From Vermamoeba vermiformis (lineage: Eukaryota; Tubulinea; Echinamoebida), in NCBI GenBank assembly GCA_045837725.1, contig JBEWZL010000306.1, positions 62,001 to 126,000 of the forward strand: a DNA stretch of 64,000 nt, written 5' to 3'. Shown here in pieces: positions 56,006 through 64,000 of the stretch. The position numbers and the translations under genes were made by a program. Under the pieces are notes generated by a model. It was not told where the DNA came from. It ran no database searches and saw only the letters and a program-made list of their open reading frames with translations. The first letter of the stretch is position 1, and every line of letters begins with the position of its first letter.

Positions 56006-56245
56006 TTGATAATCAATCTCAGTCCCAATTAATTATCGCTCTGGATCTTCGGTATTTTACGGTTCTACCTCTTTGAAGATAAATAACAGTGATTGTATAT
56101 CAATATAAATATGTCGGGCTTGTATGGATCTCAAAGCCAACGGCAAAACACAATAAATCGAAAAACGAAAAAAAATAATTTGGCTTGAATTTTGCCGGCC
56201 ACAAAAATCTGCTATTTGCTTAGTTTACTGCTATAAAATACAACA

Positions 56246-56863
56246 CTAGGGTTTAAATGCGATTGTTTCATTTAGCTCGCCGATCACAAAGGTACCGTTT
56301 GTGGATTGAGTCAGATACCGCTCAATGAAGACTTGGATCGCAGCTGTTATAGGCACATTGTCACCCACATTAATGAATAAGGCGGGTCCTTGTGATTTGA
56401 TCGAGATAGTATTGGGTTGGACGCCTCCTTTGTTTTCGGTAGGTAGATTGAAGTGTTTGTAAATCAGCTCGCTAAAACCAACCTAAAAATTATTATTATA
56501 ATTAAATATGAATATTTATCGTGAAAATTTTACGTAATAATAACTTACGACAACGGGGATTCTAGATTGCGTCGCATTAAAGTCTTGGTGAAATGACACG
56601 TTTCTAAGCCATACTACGTCCTTTACTGGATGAAATATACGACCTATAAATTAATTTCACATTAATAAAGATAAATAAGCAACAAAGTTACAATTTTTCA
56701 TTCTTTCGATCTGCATGCAGAGCATCTTACCTGATATCTTAGTGATGTGCTCGATAAGTAATTCAATTGCTTTATCATTTTCTTCGTTGCCATCGATAGG
56801 CGATATAATACAATGCGTTGTTGGTTTGAACACCAACCCAAATAATTCAATGCTGTTACTCAT
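56246..56863 (-). CDS. Hypothetical small protein
   Basis: Three exons (56731-56863, 56549-56643, 56246-56482) splice to exactly 154 residues: MSNSIELFGLVFKPTTHCII at the start, RIFHPVKDVVWLRNVSFHQD in the middle and IPVVVGFSELIYKHFNLPTE near the end. It appears cytosolic, mixed alpha/beta, with no signal peptide or membrane helix. I do not recognise the family. Phase-consistent introns and an exact codon total support a real gene. It lies between the flippase start and the hydrolase 3' end, on the same strand. Confidence 0.6.
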
Positions 56864-57108
56864 CACGATAAGTTGAATCAATTAATGTTAAACTAATGAA
56901 CCTGCCTTAACTTATTAATATAACCGACTAAATATGTCACTGGTTCACCGAAATTCGCCTAAAATAGCCGAAAGTCAGGCCCGACCTCCAGCTACAATTA
57001 ATGCCTCGAAGAGTTATAAAAACTAGCAATATACAATAATATGGTATTATTTACAATCGATACGCTATTTAATACAAGGTAAGTCTAACGGGTTTGAGCT
57101 TTTTTGAG

Positions 57109-58735
57109 TTAGATGTTGTCTTCGTCCTCCACAACGGCATTGATGAAGTTAATCACCTCGCGATGAAATTCTTCGAATTTTTCAAACTGACAGACGTGGC
57201 CTGCGCCTTTAATCACCACAATCTTTGAATGATCGCCTTTCAATGCTGCTTGGAACTTTTCTTGCGAGAATCTAAAGTCGCATAGCGATCCATTAGTAAA
57301 TAATGCTTAAATAGTAATAAAGCGAGATTAACTAGCCATCGTACGAGTAAATAAAGCCAATGAACAAATTCAAAATTTTGGATCAAGATCTGCGCGAATA
57401 AATTTGGACCTCTAGAGGGTTGTAATAGTATATAACCACGTACCGCATATCTTTCTCTCCTGAAATCATCAATTTAGGAATAGTAGGCACGCCTAAGCAC
57501 TCTGAACTGTATTCTGGTGTCGGATCCATCATGAGAGCAGTACAATCGAGCCACATGTCCATATCCATTTGACTTCGGAATATGGCGTCTTTCATAAGCT
57601 ATATAGAAGTTAATACGATATAATTGCTTAATTTATTGTTTGAGTACTTACTGGAAATGCCTCCTTGGAATAGTTCCAAGTGTAGCGGTATTCATACGCG
57701 CGAGGCGTCAATTTGTAAATAATATTGGCGGTATTACTCATCATCTTTAACTCTATAATAGAATATTAATATAGCGCTGATAGCAAAGTATTTTTGGAGC
57801 GCATCTGAACTTACTGAGCGGAGTCCATTCGTTCAAAGCAGCGCCCATAATAGCACCTCGTACTAAATGAGGATACTCTTTACATAGAGCCATCGTTACG
57901 TAAGCACCCATTGAATGGCCGTAAACAAATGCTCTTTTTTCGGGCACTTGTTGTTCGATCACATCCACTACGGTCCGTAACGCGGATTCGCGAGTCAATT
58001 TTTCTCCACGACGAGATCCTAAACCAGGCAACTCAACGCTAATAACGCGGTAGTGTTTAGAGAGTTCTTTGAGCGACGGCAAACAGCCCATCCGAGTCGT
58101 CATTGCTCCAGAAATCAAGACGACGGTAACTTCCGCATTGGCAGGTCCAGCAATATCGACTGAATATAGAGGTTAATTGGAATTGATTCACGAATAAATT
58201 TCTGAAATTGAAATATTTTTTCAAATAAATTGCGGTGAACTGGTGCGGATTGAGCTTGAAACGGTAAAAATAGCTAAATAAAGTACTTACAGTGTCTAGT
58301 ATAGTCCAAGTTAGAATATCTCTTCAAGCAATCGTCGCAAACACGTTGTGGAACGTCATAGTCGAAGTTATCTGATCCAAACGTCATTACGTTAAACAAC
58401 CGATTTTTCAATAACGAAGCAAATATTAAATTAATATTATACTACGAGTATATTACTACATTGCGCGGATTAAACAAATTCTAAGGTTTAAGTGTTGCAG
58501 ATTTGGCATTTTTCTAATTTTACGAAGCGTAACAAAGAAAATAAGAGGTATAGTTACCTGGCAGTAATATAAAGACATCGGCACATGTTTTGCAAAATAT
58601 AAAGCCGCACGCCATGCAGTGGTATTTAATCGAGAAGAATCCAAACTCGGATTTGCATCGATTGCATTTGTCGGCCTTGCTCTTCTCTTGAAGCACTGGC
58701 TTTACTCTTCCTATTATAACAGGCCCTTGTTCCAT
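57109..58735 (-). CDS. FYVE zinc finger fused to alpha/beta hydrolase
   Basis: Start ATG at 58735. Residues 24-75 have the eight-cysteine pattern of a FYVE finger: CNRC, then CMAC, CKTC and CDDC with FYVE-like spacing. The basic signature that binds PI3P is only partly kept (KYHCMACG instead of RRHHCR). The hydrolase follows: VVLISGAMTTRMGCLPSL, VISVELPGLGSRRG, the nucleophile elbow YGHSMGAYVTMALC, then acid residue in MISGEKDMR and His in VVIKGAGHVCQFEKF, giving a complete Ser-Asp-His triad. The total is about 350 residues over six or seven exons. The fusion suggests a lipase or esterase recruited to endosomes or phagosomes. The substrate is unknown. It is divergent from the low-complexity gene, with 99 bp between start codons. 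Confidence 0.85.
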
Positions 58736-58826
58736 CTTGTGTTGTGCTTCTTTTTCGTGAAAGTTTTAAAATCAAGCTGCGCCATCCAGTTCGTTAGTAT
58801 TATTTTTGTAACGGAATGGTAAACAT

Positions 58827-58838
58827 ATGACGGAATGA
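58827..58838 (+). promoter_or_regulatory. Three-codon uORF overlapping the start of the downstream gene
   Basis: ATG ACG GAA TGA, whose stop overlaps the main ATG in an ATGA arrangement at 58835-58838. It could lower initiation or allow termination-reinitiation if the transcript begins upstream; the start site is not known. Confidence 0.45.
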
Positions 58839-61818
58839 CCGAGGAACCTAAGGAGACTAGTCAAGGAGTTAAGCGCAAAGAGGCTCCTGAATTGGGTGAG
58901 GATCTGCCCGTTAGTCCTGTCAAAGTAAGTTTTTTCGACGATCGTCGGTCAGATCGCGCCAAAAAAATCTATCGAAATATTAAGCAAATAAATAATACAT
59001 ATATAATATATTATATTTATGATATTCATTATTTGATCGATAATTATTAGCCGGTAACTAATATTCTAATTATTATTTTTTTGATCGCGAAGAAATTAAA
59101 AGAAACGCATGAAGGCGATATTATCCAAAAATTCGTAGAAATAAAACAAGAGCCACAACAAATACCAATTATTATAGAACCTCCACCGATACCAGACCCA
59201 ATTGCCACATCCGCATCTCCAAAACCTTTAGATGCAGTTACACCACCCCAACCAACAAATATACCACCCACAAATACAGAACAGTCTATTATGCAGCAAT
59301 CAGCACCAGTTCTACGAGCTGAACAGCCTCAGAATCGAATATTATCGAGCGACGAAGAAAAAGAATTATTAGAGCAATTACAAAATCAAGAAAAATCCAA
59401 TCCTGTATTAGCACGATTTCGGAGGAAATTGGCAATACGACAGGTATGATTATAAGACCATATATAATATTTTTGATTTAAATAATTTTTTTGGATCACG
59501 ATTGACGTTAGGCCGATCCCGCACAAATTTATCAATATTTATAATATTAAATGATTTATAATTATACTTGTGCAATAGTATACTTAGATTTTAGAAAAAT
59601 TAGAGCTATTTTTAAATAACAAAATTATTCCAAAATAGGCAAAGAGGAGTCAAGGCCACGAAGACAAAATTTTTGATTTGGAGCAATTAATTACAACATA
59701 TACCAACACTACGGAGAAAAAAGAACGAAGATTAGTGCAATTTTATCCTAAGAAACAGATCTACAATTATCTCAAGTCAATGCCTTCCCCGAAAAAACTC
59801 AAATCGAGCAGCAATGGCACTGCAAATGTGAATATAGCGAGCAATGGTAGTATCGGCCATAGCCATGCGATTGCGATTAAAAAAGAACACGATCCAAATA
59901 AGAAACCGATCGCGAGTGTCACGGGGACTGGCAACATCAGTGCCATCAAGCCTATTGTTCCGCCGACGACAGTAGCGACAGGATTGGCTGTCAATGTCAA
60001 GCCCAGCACGGCCAACAACACGAATGTCATTGCTCGTCAAGCCACTGCGACACCCATCGGCGTCAAAGTACCCGGATCCAACGCCATCAGTACGTCTCAC
60101 AAAAATCCATAATATTCATTCAAATACCATATCACAATCATATCCAACATATATATTATAATATTAGTATTAATATTGGCGTTAATGTGATTTTAATTTG
60201 TGTTTAGGTATCACGAACCAAGCTTACATTACAAGTGCCGGCAAGACACCAATTTTGATTCCAGGACTCAAGCCTGGCACAGGTGTCTTGGCTGGCAATG
60301 TAGTCACCGCGGGCATGCTCACTGGTGGTATAGTCAAAGGTGCTGGTAATAGTAAGTCGATCATACATGACCGGATCCAAAACATTTTTTTCCTTCCATC
60401 GAAATTTCATTAATAGGCGTTATACTATTGGTTAAATGTCACGTGCTAATTGTTATTTTGCAGCGCCGATTGCGGTGCGAGTGCAAGGTCCCGGCACGAC
60501 GCAAGTGCAAGCAGTGACAGTGCCCAATGCCCTGCCCAAAGGCAACATTGCAGTGGTGCCCGTGCAAGTGCCCAAAACAGGCACGAAAGGCATCACGCCG
60601 ATCTCCGTGCCCAAGCTCTCCACGCAAGCCATCACAGCGCAGCAGTTGATTATGAACCCGAAATTGGGTCAAGGCGCCACGCCAGTCCAATTGAAGCCCG
60701 TGACTTTGACAGCGGCCAACGCAAAGATGTTGGCGGGTGTGGTCAAGAACCCGAACGCCGTGGCAATTCCCAAAACAGGAAATGTCGTGGCAGTGGCTGG
60801 GTACCCGACAATCACAACTGCCAATGGGAAAAATCCAGGGTCTACCACGGGCCAAGTCATTACTGTTGGCGGAAGAACAGCCGTTGTGGTGCCAGTCTCC
60901 GCGGCTAAATTAGGCCAAGCGATGCCTAATGTCAACAAGCCAGGCACCACGACAGCCAGCGTGTTGAGTCCGACTGGCCGCGGCACAGCCATCGCAATCA
61001 GTCCGTCAACTGCCTCAGCTATTGCAGCCGTGACGGGTGTTGCACCGCCAGGGGGTGTCAAGGGCCAGCCAACACCTGCGTCAGTCAAGACAGTGCCGAT
61101 AATACAAGCCGCACTTGCCAAGACTTCCGTGCAGTCCGCAGTGCCCGTGCCAACCACCGCTGCTCCCAAACAAATTGCCATTCAGCCCAAGACCGCCACA
61201 CCCGTGCCATTGGCTCCCAAGCCCACGCCCATCGCACCGAATGTCAAATCACCCGTGCCCGTGACACCTGTCACAGTGACACCTGTCATCAGCCAACCAA
61301 TCCCCGCGACAGTCACACCTGCCGTCAATCCAGCCACAACCAACACGAATGTAGACAATACTAAGCCCGCTGAAGCCTCAGCAACGAATACCAATGTCAC
61401 GTCTAAGCCCGAAAGTGCGACCAATTCACCCACGACCACGACAAAAACTACCCGCCAAATTACTGCCAAAGCCACTGCCCCGACACCTGCGACTAGTGCC
61501 GCTAATCAAACTGAGAATAAGAACGATGCTGATAAGCCCGGCAATGACAAAAAGGCACCTGTTGCAGCGTCGAAAAAAGAAGCGCCGAAAGGGAAAGCGA
61601 CAAGTGCCGCAGCTGCAAAGAAAAATAATGCAAAGACTGCGAGTGAAGAGAAAGAAAAAGAAGAGAAAGAAGAACAGTCTAACAATAACGACAACGAAGA
61701 TGACACGGAGTCACCGTCACGGCGAAGAACAACGCGATCATCTGCGGCTAAAGCTGCGCCTGCTGCCAGTGCTGCGCCCAAAAAAGGAAACAGCAAGGCT
61801 AAAAAAGGCAAAAAATAA
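58835..61818 (+). CDS. Long low-complexity nuclear-type protein
   Basis: Five exons (58835-58924, 59093-59443, 59639-60089, 60208-60351, 60464-61818) splice to exactly 796 residues. The first 150 residues are charged and Pro-rich (SSDEEKELLEQLQNQEKSNP, then VLARFRRKLAIRQ). A short conserved-looking block, DLEQLITTYTNTTEKKERRL then VQFYPKKQIYNYLKSM, follows. The remaining 600 residues are Ala/Pro/Thr/Val/Gly-rich with repeats such as VPVQVPKTGTKGI, ending in a Lys-rich run (KKGNSKAKKGKK). This composition is typical of disordered co-activators or chromatin-associated proteins. No named domain was recognised. The DNA of the last exon has different codon preferences from the first exons because of the biased composition. 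Confidence 0.75.
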
Positions 61819-62138
61819 TATTTTTGTAAATAAGTTAAAAATAAACGACCTGTACTGTAATTAATTGAAACCAAAAGCTTATGTTATATATTATAAAGAG
61901 TGCTTAGTATTTCGATTTCAATCATTTTTTTATTTACAATTTTCAAAAAAGAAGTGACAATTATTCATAAATTCAAAATAAGAAAATTATGTTTCTTTCT
62001 TTACATGGCCGTCAACTTCTTCTTTTTTTCTTTTTTTACGTCAATTCCTTCTTCTTCTATTATTCCTATGTGACATTGAACTATATTACATTATTTAAAA
62101 ATTTGCTTTGATTTTTTTTTTGGGTCGATCCAGATCCG
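61819..62138. other. Convergent 3' intergenic region
   Basis: 320 bp, mostly A/T with runs of T and TTC, separating the stops of two convergent genes. Polyadenylation signals for both strands are likely; no gene is seen. Confidence 0.5.
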
Positions 62139-64000
62139 CTAACTATCGCTATCACTGCTATCGCTGCTGTCACTACTATCACTACTATCACTACTATCAT
62201 CATCATTCATCATTGCAGCAGTATTGATCGCCTGTGTAGTCGTATTCGTCGGTTGTGAACTGAAATCCAGTGGATCGAGCACATCCATCGGATCCGCTGG
62301 TTGTGGCTGTGCCCCAACATCTTCCATATGCTGATCATTGCTATTATTGTTATGGGTTGGCTCAGGCGGTGGGATATAATCAAAGCTCATGATATCTCCC
62401 GCTGTCAGTTCACTCTCCTTGGTGCCACTGCCGTGCTCGTTGTTGCCGTTAAAATTGTTGTCCACGTGCGCCGTGTCATTGTCGCTCGATCCGTTCGAAT
62501 GGCTGTTCTCGAGTTCATCTCCCAAAAGTTTCGCAAAGTCTTCAAGTTCCGCGTCTTCGTTCGTCTTTTTCTTTCCCCGACCGTACGCACTGAGAGTTTT
62601 TCCGCCTCGTTTCGGATGTGCCGCCGGTTGTTTCGTCTTGGCGCCGCGTCCTTTGGCGGGTTTGGGCGCAGGAGCTGTTTCTTTCTTTTTGCTCGCCGTG
62701 CTGGCCTCGGGCGGTGAGACACTTGAGTGCGAGTTGACCGTGCCTGGTGGTGTCTGCACGGACTGTGGTGTCGTTGGTTCTGCCCCGCCCGGCGGTGTGA
62801 TTGGTGGTTCTATAAATAGATCACATTAATCGCCCGTCACTGTCATAAAAAAACCTCTCAAACATCACGTGTCAAAAATTTTTCACACAAGATCCAAACA
62901 CCATGACATCTCGATTGATAAGTATAACTGGCTTATATATATTCGTTACTATAATATAAAAATAACTTACTTCCATCTGCGCCATGTGCCCCTGGAACTC
63001 TGAGCTTGATCCGAACCTGTGAAAAAAATACGTGTCAATTACAATGTGAAAGTTAATCGAATGGTTAGGGCGCGATGATTTCCATAAAAGGCAATAGAAT
63101 CAACTCTCGGACGTACTCCACCAGCCTTTTTCGTGCTCGAGTCAGGCGTGACAGGTTGACCCCCTGCATTCGGCGACGACCCCGCGCTGTTAGTATACGG
63201 ATTATTGGGCTGCACGAGTGTGCCCTGTACTGTCCCCGTCGATGCCGCGACAGCACTGTGCTGCACGGACTTGAGTGCCGAGGCTGTGCTGCATTTAATT
63301 TGTTCCAACCGCATCGTGCCCGTCGTACTGTCAAACACGAGAATGCATTCGTTTTTGGCTGAATCATCGTACGTGCCATCAAAATGCTTAGGCTCGCCCT
63401 GGTTACGACGTTAGACAATGTTTCCTAAAAAGGAAATTGTGTTCATGAAAGAAAAAGTTTTGCAAAGTTAGGGTTGGAAAGATCTAGTAAATTCAAACTT
63501 GCCGAAACTAATAGAGATATAGTTATATATCTATAATATAGTATAATAGAAGTGCAATAGTATTATTTGCAAATTATTGTATTGTTCATAAGAGCAGTTA
63601 AGATTCAAGATTACTTAATGTATGGACACGAATTAAAATATTCCCATTCTTTCGTTATTTAATTAATTATTAAATAATAATATGATATATATGATTATTA
63701 AGGCTCAATATTTAATAGAAAAATTATTCCGATTTGATTTTTGAACGGGATCATGATTTTAGCGAATTACCGAAGCTTCCAACGATAAAAAAATTAAGTA
63801 GAGTATAAAGTATATGGAGTATATATATATTTTTCAGTATTAATTGGATTAAGCTTTGCAGTCATCGAAAATTAATAATTTGTGGCAAGATCGAGTGATT
63901 ACGATTTTAGCGGGAAGAATTTTGTCTTGTATTATTGATTATTACTATAATTATATTATTACCTGACTAGTTTGATACTGCAAATTAATATGCCGATCAC
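62139..64000 (-). CDS. EAF (ELL-associated factor) family protein, partial
   Basis: The conserved N-terminal EAF domain is visible as GEPKHFDGTYDDSAK, NECILVFDSTTGTMRLEQIK and CSTASALKSVQHSA. It matches the KxCVLIxDxxTGxFxLExL core of EAF1/2. EAF partners ELL in the super elongation complex and stimulates RNA polymerase II elongation. Exons on the minus strand: 63117-63398, 62971-63016 (VRIKLRVPGAHGADG) and 62139-62809. A fragment at 63962-63990 (LQYQTSQ) ending in a gtaata donor probably belongs to the preceding exon, implying an intron of about 560 bp. The tail is Pro/Ser/Asn-rich with a basic part (AKGRGAKTKQPAAHPKRGGK) and ends in (SSD)n acidic repeats. The 5' end lies beyond the window. 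Confidence 0.75.
62145..62210. repeat. Coding microsatellite (Ser-Ser-Asp repeats)
   Basis: Degenerate repeats of actatc/gctatc, about 11 units, encode the DSSDSSDSSDSSDSSDSDS end of the EAF-type protein. The repeat is in frame, so unit changes preserve an acidic Ser-rich tail. Confidence 0.7.

Noticed and set aside
59767-61475. Several antisense open frames rich in Val/Ala/Gly opposite the low-complexity gene
   Set aside because: They are complement shadows of the Pro/Thr/Ala-rich coding exon, whose exon lengths sum exactly to whole codons on the plus strand.

Overview
The window is a gene-dense stretch of a eukaryotic nuclear genome. Genes are split by many short introns, mostly 45-110 bp with GTAAGT-like donors and a few GC-AG pairs. 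Intergenic DNA is AT-rich and the standard stop codons are used. The gene mix suggests a free-living unicellular amorphean protist, perhaps an amoebozoan. It includes a MYRF-type self-cleaving membrane transcription factor, a FYVE-alpha/beta-hydrolase fusion, EAF, Elongin C, PRP8, a Neo1-type flippase, threonine biosynthesis genes and an F-box protein with giant-virus-style ankyrin repeats. The species assignment is inference. No rRNA, tRNA or CRISPR array was seen.

Layout. 1-4.0 kb: an Elongin C fragment at the edge, a coiled-coil protein and a SANT/Tudor-like chromatin protein, all on the minus strand. 4.1-8.0 kb: a small NATD1-like acetyltransferase, then threonine synthase and homoserine kinase head to head over a 68-bp promoter. 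8.1-21.5 kb: a tandem array of five paralogous receptors (A-E) with an ectodomain containing a protease-associated (PA) domain followed by about seven or eight membrane helices, interrupted by one SDR oxidoreductase on the other strand. 21.5-23.4 kb: a secreted LRR protein that abuts the fifth receptor. That receptor lacks a signal exon of its own, and a phase-compatible splice could fuse the two. 23.9-26.6 kb: an intronless F-box/ankyrin gene divergent from a myristoyl-type Ras-like GTPase. 26.9-28.0 kb: a young 1.09-kb DNA transposon with 91-bp identical terminal inverted repeats and an 8-bp target duplication.

28.0-34.3 kb: a GT92 glycosyltransferase, an F-box/TPR protein and a RING E3 ligase. 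34.6-42.1 kb: PRP8. 42.6-45.5 kb: the MYRF-like factor. 45.6-56.0 kb: RFT1, eIF5 and a Neo1/ATP9 P4-ATPase, all on the minus strand. 56.2-64 kb: a small unknown protein, the FYVE-hydrolase, a long low-complexity nuclear-type protein and an EAF family gene that runs off the right edge.

The strongest candidate for an undescribed system is the PA-7TM receptor array together with its adjoining LRR ectodomain gene. The copies show gene-conversion-like patchwork identity, an intact fifth receptor body without its own start, and a neighbouring signal-peptide/LRR gene in the right phase to supply one.
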